Assembly: GCF_024362345.1 (NCBI RefSeq)
Contig: NZ_CP101505.1
Location: 1,260,001 to 1,324,000 of the forward strand
Direction of reading: 5' to 3'
Length of the DNA: 64,000 nucleotides
Origin: Polaribacter dokdonensis
Lineage (GTDB): Bacteria; Bacteroidota; Bacteroidia; Flavobacteriales; Flavobacteriaceae
The position numbers and the translations under genes were made by a program. Position 1 is the stretch's first letter. Each line of letters starts with the position of its first letter. Below are positions 56,968 to 64,000 of this stretch, in pieces. The notes under the pieces were generated by a model, which made no database searches, was not told the origin of the DNA, and worked only from the letters and a program-made list of their open reading frames with translations.

Positions 56968-59373
56968 ATGACAAGAAGAATTAAAAAAGTAGCCATTATT
57001 GGATCTGGAATTATGGGATCTGGTATTGCATGTCACTTTGCGAATATTGGTGTAGAAGTTCTTTTATTGGATATTGTTCCAAGAGAATTAACTGATAAAG
57101 AAAAAGCAAAAGGACTTACATTAGAAGACAAAGTAGTTCGTAATCGTTTAGTAAATGATGCTTTAGCAGCTTCTTTAAAATCAAAACCATCACCTATTTA
57201 TAGTCAAAAATTTGCAAGTAGAATTACTACTGGTAATATTGATGATGATTTGCACCTTATAAAAGATGTAGATTGGGTAATGGAAGTTGTTGTAGAAAGA
57301 TTAGATATTAAAAAATCTGTTTTCGAAAAAATTGAAGAACACAGAACACCTGGTACTTTAATTACTTCAAATACATCTGGTATTCCTATCAAATTTATGA
57401 ACGAGGGTAGAAGTGAAGATTTCCAGAAACATTTTGCTGTAACTCACTTCTTTAATCCACCAAGATATTTAAAACTTTTCGAAGTTGTTCCTGGGCCAAA
57501 TTGCAAACAAGAAGTAACAGACTTTTTAATGATGTATGGTGATAAATTTTTAGGTAAAACTTCGGTTTTAGCAAAAGACACACCAGCCTTTATAGGTAAT
57601 AGAATTGGTATTTTCGGTATTATGAGTTTGTTCCATATTGTAAAAGAAATGGACTTAACTATAGAGGAAGTAGACAAATTAACTGGGCCAGTTATTGGTC
57701 GTCCAAAATCTGCAACGTTTAGAACTATAGATGTTGTTGGTTTAGACACATTAGTACATACTGCAAATGGAGTTAAAGACAATTGTCCTGAAGATGAAAT
57801 GAGAGAGCAGTTTGTAATTCCTGATTTTGTAAACCATATGATGGAAAACAAAATGTTAGGTAGCAAAACAAAACAAGGTTTTTATAAAATGACAAAAGAT
57901 GCTAATGGTAAAAGAAACATTTTATCATTAGACTTAAATACTTTAGAATATAGAGAAAAGAAAAAAGCAAAATTTGCAACTTTAGAATTAACAAAAACTA
58001 TTGATAATGTTGCAGATCGTTTTAAAGTTTTAGTTACTGGTAAAGACAAAGCAGGTGAATTTTACAGAAAGTCATTTGCAGCAATGTTTGCTTATGTACA
58101 AAATAGAATTCCAGAAATCTCTGACGAATTATACAGAATAGATGATGGTTTAAGAGCAGGTTTTGGTTGGGAACATGGACCATTCCAAATTTGGGATGCT
58201 GTTGGTGTAGCCAAAGGTGTAGAAATGATGAAGGCAGAAGGTCATGAAATTGCATCTTGGGTAGAAGAAATGTTATTAAATAACAATGATTCTTTCTACA
58301 CTGTAAAAGATGGAGCTACGTATTATTATGATGTAGTAACAAAAACACAAACTAAAAAACCAGGTCAAGATTCATTTATCATTTTAGATAATATTAGAAA
58401 ATCGAATCAAGTTTGGAAAAACTCTGGTGCAGTAATTGAAGATTTAGGAGATGGAATTTTAAACTTAGAATTCCAATCTAAAATGAATACTATAGGTGGT
58501 GATGTTTTAGCAGCTGTAAACAAAGCAATAGATTTAGCTGAAAAGAACTATCAAGGGTTAGTTGTTGGTAATCAAGCAGCAAACTTCTCTGTAGGTGCCA
58601 ATATTGGTATGATTTTTATGATGGCAGCAGAACAAGAGTATGATGAGCTTAACATGGCTATTAAATACTTTCAAGACACAATGATGCGTATGCGTTACTC
58701 TGCAATACCAACTATTTCTGCTCCTCATGGAATGGCTTTAGGTGGTGGATGTGAAATTTCTTTACACGCAGATAAAGTAGTTGCAGCAGCAGAAACTTAT
58801 ATGGGTCTTGTAGAATTTGGAGTTGGTGTAATTCCTGGTGGAGGTGGTTCTAAAGAAATGGCCTTAAGAGCTTCTGATAAGTTTGATAAGGGTGATGTTC
58901 AATTAAATGTTTTACAAGAACACTTTTTAACAATTGGTATGGCTAAAGTAGCAACTTCTGCTTATGAAGCTTTCGATTTAGGATTATTACAAAAAGGGAA
59001 AGACGTAGTTGTTGTAAATAAAGACAGACAAATAGCACAAGCTAAAAAACACGCAGTTTTAATGGCTGAAGCTGGTTATACACAACCAGTAAAACGTAAA
59101 GATGTTTTAGTATTAGGTAAGCAGGCATTAGGTATGTTTTTAGTAGGAACAGATTCTATGGAAGCTAGTAACTATATATCTGCTCACGATCAAAAAATAG
59201 CTAACAAATTAGCATATGTAATGGCTGGTGGAGATTTATCTGAACCAACCAAAGTATCAGAGCAATATTTATTAGACATCGAACGTGAAGCATTTTTAAG
59301 TTTATGTACAGAACGTAAAACTTTAGAAAGAATTCAGCACATGTTAAAAACAGGTAAACCTTTAAGAAACTAA
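56968..59373 (+). CDS. fadN: 3-hydroxyacyl-CoA dehydrogenase/enoyl-CoA hydratase fusion (FadN type)
   Basis: An 801-residue bifunctional beta-oxidation enzyme. The dehydrogenase comes first: Rossmann motif VAIIGSGIMGSGIACHFANIG (7-27) and the catalytic His in VTHFFNPPRY (about 159). The crotonase-like hydratase is C-terminal, with GMALGGGCEISLHAD and GLVEFGVGVIPGGGG supplying the oxyanion hole and Glu residues. This order is the reverse of E. coli FadB and equals Bacillus FadN. It is 4 bp upstream of the thiolase. Cytoplasmic. Confidence 0.94.
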   Translation: MTRRIKKVAIIGSGIMGSGIACHFANIGVEVLLLDIVPRELTDKEKAKGLTLEDKVVRNRLVNDALAASLKSKPSPIYSQKFASRITTGNIDDDLHLIKDVDWVMEVVVERLDIKKSVFEKIEEHRTPGTLITSNTSGIPIKFMNEGRSEDFQKHFAVTHFFNPPRYLKLFEVVPGPNCKQEVTDFLMMYGDKFLGKTSVLAKDTPAFIGNRIGIFGIMSLFHIVKEMDLTIEEVDKLTGPVIGRPKSATFRTIDVVGLDTLVHTANGVKDNCPEDEMREQFVIPDFVNHMMENKMLGSKTKQGFYKMTKDANGKRNILSLDLNTLEYREKKKAKFATLELTKTIDNVADRFKVLVTGKDKAGEFYRKSFAAMFAYVQNRIPEISDELYRIDDGLRAGFGWEHGPFQIWDAVGVAKGVEMMKAEGHEIASWVEEMLLNNNDSFYTVKDGATYYYDVVTKTQTKKPGQDSFIILDNIRKSNQVWKNSGAVIEDLGDGILNLEFQSKMNTIGGDVLAAVNKAIDLAEKNYQGLVVGNQAANFSVGANIGMIFMMAAEQEYDELNMAIKYFQDTMMRMRYSAIPTISAPHGMALGGGCEISLHADKVVAAAETYMGLVEFGVGVIPGGGGSKEMALRASDKFDKGDVQLNVLQEHFLTIGMAKVATSAYEAFDLGLLQKGKDVVVVNKDRQIAQAKKHAVLMAEAGYTQPVKRKDVLVLGKQALGMFLVGTDSMEASNYISAHDQKIANKLAYVMAGGDLSEPTKVSEQYLLDIEREAFLSLCTERKTLERIQHMLKTGKPLRN

Positions 59374-59377
59374 GAAA

Positions 59378-60568
59378 ATGAAAACAGCATATATAGTAAA
59401 AGCATATAGAACAGCAGTTGGTAAAGCTCCAAAAGGACTGTTTAGATTTAAAAGAGCAGATGAATTAGCTGCAGAAACCATTCAATATATGATGAATGAA
59501 CTGCCTGATTTTGATAAAAAAAGAATTGATGATGTTATTGTAGGTAATGCAATGCCAGAAGGTTCTCAAGGTTTAAACATGGCACGTTTAATCTCTTTAA
59601 TGGGGTTAGATATTGTTGATGTTCCTGGGGTCACTGTAAACCGTTTTTGTTCATCAGGTTTAGAAACAATTGGTATGGCTGTTGCAAAAATTCAATCTGG
59701 AATGGCAGATTGTATTATTGCAGGTGGTGCAGAAAGCATGAGTTCAGTGCCAATGACAGGTTTTAAACCAGAATTAAATTATGATACAGTTGCTGCTGGT
59801 CATGAAGAATACTATTGGGGAATGGGTAATACTGCAGAAGCAGTTGCCAATGAATTTAAAGTATCTAGAGAAGATCAAGATGAGTTTGCTTTAAACTCGC
59901 ACTTAAAAGCTTTGAAAGCGTTAGAAGAAAACAGATTCCAAGACCAAATAGTACCTATTGATGTAGAGCAAACTTACGTTGATGCAAATGGTAAAAAAGC
60001 TACTAAAAAGTACACTGTAAATAAAGATGAAGGCCCAAGAAAAGGTTCTAATCTTGCAGGTTTAGCAAGATTACGTCCTGTATTTGCTGCTAATGGTAGT
60101 GTAACTGCTGGTAATTCATCTCAAATGAGTGATGGAGCTGCATTTGCAATGATAATGAGTGAAGATATGGTTAAAGAATTAAATCTAGAACCAATTGCAA
60201 GAATGGTAAGTTATGCTGCTGCTGGTGTACCTCCAAGAATAATGGGTATTGGTCCAGTTGCTGCAATTCCAAAAGCATTAAAACAAGCAGGTTTAAATCA
60301 AAACGATGTAGGTTTAATTGAGCTGAATGAAGCGTTTGCTTCTCAATCTTTAGCTGTAATTCGTGAATTAGGCTTAAATCCAGATATCATCAATGTAAAT
60401 GGTGGTGCAATTGCTTTAGGTCATCCATTAGGTTGTACAGGTGCTAAATTATCTGTTCAATTATTTGATGAAATGCGTAAAAGAGAAATGAATAACAAAT
60501 ACGGAATGGTAACCATGTGTGTTGGAACAGGACAAGGTGCTGCTGGTATTTTTGAATTTTTAAACTAA
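59378..60568 (+). CDS. fadA: Acetyl-CoA C-acyltransferase (3-ketoacyl-CoA thiolase)
   Basis: A 396-residue thiolase performing the last step of beta-oxidation. Nucleophile C91 is in VNRFCSSGLETIG, H349 in GGAIALGHPLGCTGA and C381 in MCVGTGQG. GGAESMSSVPM is also typical. It lies between fadN (4 bp) and fadE (22 bp) in one operon. Confidence 0.96.
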   Translation: MKTAYIVKAYRTAVGKAPKGLFRFKRADELAAETIQYMMNELPDFDKKRIDDVIVGNAMPEGSQGLNMARLISLMGLDIVDVPGVTVNRFCSSGLETIGMAVAKIQSGMADCIIAGGAESMSSVPMTGFKPELNYDTVAAGHEEYYWGMGNTAEAVANEFKVSREDQDEFALNSHLKALKALEENRFQDQIVPIDVEQTYVDANGKKATKKYTVNKDEGPRKGSNLAGLARLRPVFAANGSVTAGNSSQMSDGAAFAMIMSEDMVKELNLEPIARMVSYAAAGVPPRIMGIGPVAAIPKALKQAGLNQNDVGLIELNEAFASQSLAVIRELGLNPDIINVNGGAIALGHPLGCTGAKLSVQLFDEMRKREMNNKYGMVTMCVGTGQGAAGIFEFLN

Positions 60569-60590
60569 ACTCCCCAAAAAATATAATATT

Positions 60591-62399
60591 ATGGAAACAA
60601 CAAATAAAGAAATTTTAAGAGGAGGACAATTCCTTGTAAAAGAATCAAAGTGCGAAGACATTTTTACTCCAGAAGATTTTTCTGAAGAGCAAGTAATGAT
60701 GAAAGAAGCTGTAAAAGAATTTACGGATAGAGAAATTGTTGCACATAGAGATCGTTTTGAAGCTAAAGATTATGCTTTAACAGAAGAAGTAATGAAGAAA
60801 GCTGGTGAACTTGGCTTTTTAGGTGTAGCTGTTCCTGAAGAATATGGAGGAATGGGTATGGGTTTTGTTTCAACAATGATTACTTGTGAGTATATTTCTA
60901 GTGGAAATGGTTCTTTAAGTACAGCTTTTGGTGCGCATACAGGAATTGGTACAATGCCAATTACACTATATGGTACAGAAGAGCAGAAACAAAAATATGT
61001 GCCAAAATTAGCCTCTGGTGAATGGATGGGTGCATATTGTTTAACTGAACCAGGTGCTGGTTCTGATGCTAACTCTGGTAAAACTACTGCAGAATTAACA
61101 GAAGATGGTAAATCATATAAAATTAACGGACAAAAAATGTGGATCTCAAATGCAGGTTTTTGTAATTTGATGATTGTTTTTGCACGTATAGAAAATGATA
61201 AAAACATTACTGGTTTTATAGTAGAATATGATGCTGAAAATCCTAATGGAATTACCTTAGGAGAAGAAGAACATAAATTAGGTATTAGAGCAAGTTCTAC
61301 AAGACAAGTATTTTTTAATGATACTGTTGTACCTGCAGAAAACATGTTATCTGTTAGAGGTGGTGGATTTAAAATTGCTGTAAACGCATTAAATGTTGGT
61401 CGTATTAAATTAGCTGCTGCTTGTATCGATTCTCAAAGAAGAGTTTTAACAACAGCATTACAATATGCTAACGAAAGAAAACAATTTAAAACTCCTATTG
61501 CAGATTTTGGTGCTATTAAAGCAAAATTAGCAGAAATGGCTACTAACTGTTATGCAGGTGAATCTGCAAGTTACAGAGCTGCTAAAGATATTGAAGACAG
61601 AATTGAAATGAGAATGGCTGCAGGTAATTCTCATCAAGAAGCAGAATTAAAAGGTGTAGAAGAATATGCAATTGAATGTTCTATTCTTAAAGTAACAGTA
61701 TCTGAAGATGTACAAGCGTGTGCAGATGAAGGAATTCAGATTTTTGGAGGAATGGGATTCTCTGAAGAAACACCTATGGAAGCTGCTTGGAGAGATGCAA
61801 GAATTGCACGTATTTATGAAGGTACAAACGAGATTAACAGAATGTTATCTGTAGGTATGTTGATTAAAAAAGCAATGAAAGGTCATGTAGATTTATTAGG
61901 CCCAGCAACAGCAGTAGCAGATGAATTAATGGGTATTCCATCTTTTGACACACCAGATTATTCTGAGTTGTTTGCAGAAGAAAAAGAAATGATTGCTAAA
62001 TTAAAGAAGGTGTTTTTAATGGTTGCAGGTTCTGCAATTCAAAAATACGGACCAGATTTAGAGCAACATCAACAACTTTTAATGGCTGCTGCTAACATTT
62101 TAAACGAAGTGTACATGGCAGAATCTACTTTATTACGTGCAGAGAAAAATGCTAAACGTTTTGGTGAAGATGCTCAAAAAGGTCAAATAGCCATGGCTAA
62201 ATTATACTTATATAATGCTGTAGAAATTGTTGCTAAAAATGGTAGAGAAGGTATCATATCTTTTGCAGAAGGTGATGAACAACGTATGCTATTAATGGGA
62301 TTAAAGCGTTTTACAAAGTACGCAAATTACCCAAATGTAGTTGCTTTACGTAACCAAATTGCAGACATAATGAAAGCAGAAAACAAGTATACTTTTTAG
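60591..62399 (+). CDS. fadE: Acyl-CoA dehydrogenase, long form
   Basis: A 602-residue FAD enzyme for the first oxidation of acyl-CoA. The N-terminal domain reads EFTDREIVAHRDRFE. The FAD/acyl-CoA core holds YCLTEPGAGSDANSGKTTA and KMWISNAGF; QIFGGMGFSEETPMEAAWRDARIARIYEGTNEI includes the helix region after the catalytic Glu. About 200 extra C-terminal residues beyond the usual 380-400 make it VLCAD/ACAD9-like, fitting long-chain substrates. Last gene of the operon, followed by a terminator. Confidence 0.95.
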   Translation: METTNKEILRGGQFLVKESKCEDIFTPEDFSEEQVMMKEAVKEFTDREIVAHRDRFEAKDYALTEEVMKKAGELGFLGVAVPEEYGGMGMGFVSTMITCEYISSGNGSLSTAFGAHTGIGTMPITLYGTEEQKQKYVPKLASGEWMGAYCLTEPGAGSDANSGKTTAELTEDGKSYKINGQKMWISNAGFCNLMIVFARIENDKNITGFIVEYDAENPNGITLGEEEHKLGIRASSTRQVFFNDTVVPAENMLSVRGGGFKIAVNALNVGRIKLAAACIDSQRRVLTTALQYANERKQFKTPIADFGAIKAKLAEMATNCYAGESASYRAAKDIEDRIEMRMAAGNSHQEAELKGVEEYAIECSILKVTVSEDVQACADEGIQIFGGMGFSEETPMEAAWRDARIARIYEGTNEINRMLSVGMLIKKAMKGHVDLLGPATAVADELMGIPSFDTPDYSELFAEEKEMIAKLKKVFLMVAGSAIQKYGPDLEQHQQLLMAAANILNEVYMAESTLLRAEKNAKRFGEDAQKGQIAMAKLYLYNAVEIVAKNGREGIISFAEGDEQRMLLMGLKRFTKYANYPNVVALRNQIADIMKAENKYTF

Positions 62400-62426
62400 A
62401 ACAAATTGAAGTAAATAACTTGCCAA

Positions 62427-62456
62427 AAAAGACCATTTTTATTAATGGTCTTTTTT
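62427..62456 (+). terminator. Rho-independent terminator after fadE
   Basis: Stem AAAAGACCATT (62427-62437) / AATGGTCTTTT (62444-62454) followed by T residues. It ends the marR-fadNAE transcript 28 bp after the fadE stop. Confidence 0.9.
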
Positions 62457-62458
62457 AG

Positions 62459-62466
62459 TATATTTG
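62459..62466 (+). promoter_or_regulatory. Bacteroidota -7 element of the M28 peptidase gene
   Basis: TATATTTG, an exact TAnnTTTG match, 38 bp upstream of the ATG at 62505. It lies just after the fadE terminator, which supports a separate unit and the later start codon. Confidence 0.62.
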
Positions 62467-62504
62467 CACTGATTTTCCCCGATTTTATTAGACAAATAAT
62501 AACA

Positions 62505-63476
62505 ATGAAAACAAAATTACTTCCTGTTTTTACCCTTATTGTTCTATTAATGGGTTGTAGTGAACCTAGAGTAATAGATATTAATAGTGATAAGCTATTA
62601 TCAGACTTAAAAATTCTTGCAGATGACGCTTTAGAAGGTAGAGCTTTTTCTAAAGAAGGGAATATTAAGACTCAGAAAATAATTATTGATGAATTTAATA
62701 AAATAGGTTTACAACCAGTAATTGGTGGTAACTTATTGCATAAATTTAATCATAACTTTACTGGCAAAGTAAGGCAAGAAGTTTTTCCTATAGAAAAACC
62801 TTTAGAAGATTTATCAAACGTTAAAGACACAATAGTTTCTGGAGCCAATATTGTAGGTATGCTTAAAGGCCAATCTAACAAAACTTTTGTAATTACTGCT
62901 CATTATGATCATTTAGGAGTAAGAAATGGTAGAATTTACAATGGTGCAGATGATAACGCATCTGGAACTGCAGCCTTATTTACAATAGCAAAATACTTTA
63001 AAGATAAACCAACAAAACATAATTTAATTTTTGCTGCTGTAGATGGTGAAGAAATAGGTTCTATTGGAGCAGACTATTTCTTAAAAGATTATTTAAATAA
63101 AGACAACATCAGTTTAAATATAAATATGGATATGATTGCTCATAGTGATTATGATCCAGAATTATTTGCTAGTGGATTACATCATTATCCAGACTTAAGA
63201 GATCCTTTAGAGGATATTGAATCTGAAAAAATTATTTTATTATTTGGACATGATGATCCTGATAATAAACAACAATCAGACTGGACTTTCTCTTCTGACC
63301 ATAGAGTTTTTCACAGAGAAAAAATTCCTTTCATCTATTTTGGTGTTCCTGATCATAAAGATTATCACAGGCATACAGATACTTATGGAACTATAAATGA
63401 AGAATTTTATATAGAAGCTGTAAAAATTGTTATCAAGGCAATTGAAAACTTTGACGAAGAATTAGCTGAACACTAA
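62505..63476 (+). CDS. M28-family zinc aminopeptidase lipoprotein
   Basis: A 323-residue exported peptidase (LLMGC lipobox, Cys18). The zinc-site motifs are present: HYDHLG with His and Asp, GADDNASGTA with the bridging Asp, DGEEIGSIG with the catalytic Glu-Glu pair, NMDMIAHSD and the late His in YHRHTDTYG. It should trim peptides in the periplasm or at the surface. An in-frame ATG at 62445 exists but lies inside the fadE terminator and before the promoter, so 62505 is used. Confidence 0.92.
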   Translation: MKTKLLPVFTLIVLLMGCSEPRVIDINSDKLLSDLKILADDALEGRAFSKEGNIKTQKIIIDEFNKIGLQPVIGGNLLHKFNHNFTGKVRQEVFPIEKPLEDLSNVKDTIVSGANIVGMLKGQSNKTFVITAHYDHLGVRNGRIYNGADDNASGTAALFTIAKYFKDKPTKHNLIFAAVDGEEIGSIGADYFLKDYLNKDNISLNINMDMIAHSDYDPELFASGLHHYPDLRDPLEDIESEKIILLFGHDDPDNKQQSDWTFSSDHRVFHREKIPFIYFGVPDHKDYHRHTDTYGTINEEFYIEAVKIVIKAIENFDEELAEH

Positions 63477-63481
63477 AAAAT

Positions 63482-63514
63482 AAAAAAGATTACTAATTGT
63501 AATCTTTTTTTTTG
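63482..63514 (+). terminator. Rho-independent terminator after the M28 gene
   Basis: A 12-bp stem AAAAAAGATTAC (63482-63493) / GTAATCTTTTTT (63499-63510) with loop TAATT and following T-run. Confidence 0.9.
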
Positions 63515-63581
63515 CTTGATAGTTAACTATTAAATAAAGTAAAGTTTAGTAAACTTATCTCTTTAATCCATTTATTATGAA

Positions 63582-63589
63582 TACTTTTG
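63582..63589 (+). promoter_or_regulatory. Bacteroidota -7 element of the J-domain gene
   Basis: TACTTTTG, an exact TAnnTTTG match, 21 bp upstream of the ATG at 63610. Confidence 0.6.
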
Positions 63590-63609
63590 CGCAAAATTTG
63601 AAACACTAA

Positions 63610-64000
63610 ATGAAACGTATTAAAGAATATAAAAAGCTTTTTAATGTTGAAGGCAGCATTGACTTGAAAGAATTAAAGAGTACATATAGAAGTCTCGTAA
63701 AAGAATGGCATCCTGATAAATTTACAGATCCTGATAAAAAAGCAGAAGCAGAAATTGTAAGTACAAGAATTATTGATGGTTATCACTTTTTGGTAAGTAT
63801 TGCTCCCGAAACTAAAAAGGCAAATTTAGAGGCATATAAAACTACGATTACTGAATTTCAAGTTGCAGATTGGCATCATAAAAGTATGCTATTAGAAGTT
63901 ACTTTTACAGATGGTAATACTTATGAATACTTTGGTGTAAGTAAAATTTTGTTTGGTAAATTCATTAACGCAAAATCAATCAATAATTTTGGGAAGAGAA
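63610..64000 (+). CDS. J-domain/KTSC-domain protein, N-terminal part
   Basis: The first 130 codons of a gene that runs off the right edge. Residues 1-65 form a J-domain (YKKLFNVEGSIDLKELKSTY), and the Hsp70-stimulating HPD is in KEWHPDKFTDPDKK. After a helical linker, a KTSC-like domain appears (DWHHKSMLLEVTFTDGNTYE then YFGVSKILFGKFINAKSINN). The pairing suggests a DnaK co-chaperone with a small nucleic-acid- or protein-binding add-on. Similar J-KTSC proteins are known in Bacteroidota. The remainder is outside the window. Confidence 0.85.
   Translation, partial: MKRIKEYKKLFNVEGSIDLKELKSTYRSLVKEWHPDKFTDPDKKAEAEIVSTRIIDGYHFLVSIAPETKKANLEAYKTTITEFQVADWHHKSMLLEVTFTDGNTYEYFGVSKILFGKFINAKSINNFGKR

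Noticed and set aside
57444..57866. 140-codon antisense frame opposite fadN
   Set aside because: Shadow of the well-supported fadN frame with no recognisable domain or promoter.
60770..61345. Long antisense reading frame (191 codons) opposite fadE
   Set aside because: It is the shadow of a strongly coding acyl-CoA dehydrogenase frame; its translation shows no family motif.
62445..62504. Upstream in-frame ATG extending the M28 peptidase by 20 residues
   Set aside because: It falls in the fadE terminator and upstream of the -7 element, and would bury the lipoprotein signal.

Overview
The window is AT-rich chromosomal DNA from a member of the Bacteroidota, most likely a marine Flavobacteriaceae (Polaribacter-like, a guess from protein flavour). 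Supporting signs are a SusC/SusD pair, many SPII lipoproteins, ASPIC/UnbV-VCBS proteins, DUF6952 and DUF6268 proteins, an almost complete lack of Shine-Dalgarno sequences, and several promoters with the Bacteroidota -7 element TAnnTTTG. Genes are tightly packed. No gap exceeds 300 bp; the largest (16972-17268) holds a promoter region, an operator candidate and a terminator. I saw no tRNA, rRNA, CRISPR array or insertion sequence.

Layout. 1-2095: the N-terminus of a DnaQ-like exonuclease, a PPK2 polyphosphate kinase and an orphan lipoprotein. 2092-16971: an alpha-glucoside island. A fructokinase and a GH13_18 sucrose-phosphorylase-like enzyme diverge from an SSS symporter and a GH13_31 alpha-glucosidase. 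Facing these is a six-gene minus-strand operon: SUT-like transporter, MFS transporter, fungal-type neutral trehalase (GH37), GH5 lipoprotein, exported GH65 hydrolase and a second MFS transporter. 17269-28951: a minus-strand operon of three large VCBS/ASPIC lipoproteins, a small lipoprotein and a vanadium-haloperoxidase-type enzyme. 29141-33746: SusC and SusD. 33911-43555: genes of 3-keto-glycoside type metabolism on both sides of an AraC regulator: two DUF1080 proteins, two TIM-barrel isomerases, a Gfo/Idh oxidoreductase, a permease, and a GMC oxidoreductase with its small subunit. 43565-46770: azurin, a LacI regulator, a 53-residue basic protein, an SGNH hydrolase and a DUF985 cupin. 46833-50542: a peroxiredoxin/thioredoxin operon divergent from katG. 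50598-56317: an ABC exporter, MscS channel, DUF6268 protein and NtrC-like regulator operon. 56495-62399: a MarR-controlled fadNAE beta-oxidation operon. 62505-end: an M28 peptidase and a J-domain/KTSC protein.

How the parts work together. Disaccharides such as trehalose, sucrose and other alpha-glucosides appear to be imported by several transporters and split in the cytoplasm, while GH65 and GH5 act outside the inner membrane. A second oxidative route would act on glycosides through 3-keto intermediates, with periplasmic electrons possibly leaving through azurin. Three near-identical LacI-type operator candidates (4841, 17141, 33885) lie in front of the alpha-glucoside operons and susCD. They suggest one regulon, possibly run by the LacI protein encoded at 44222.
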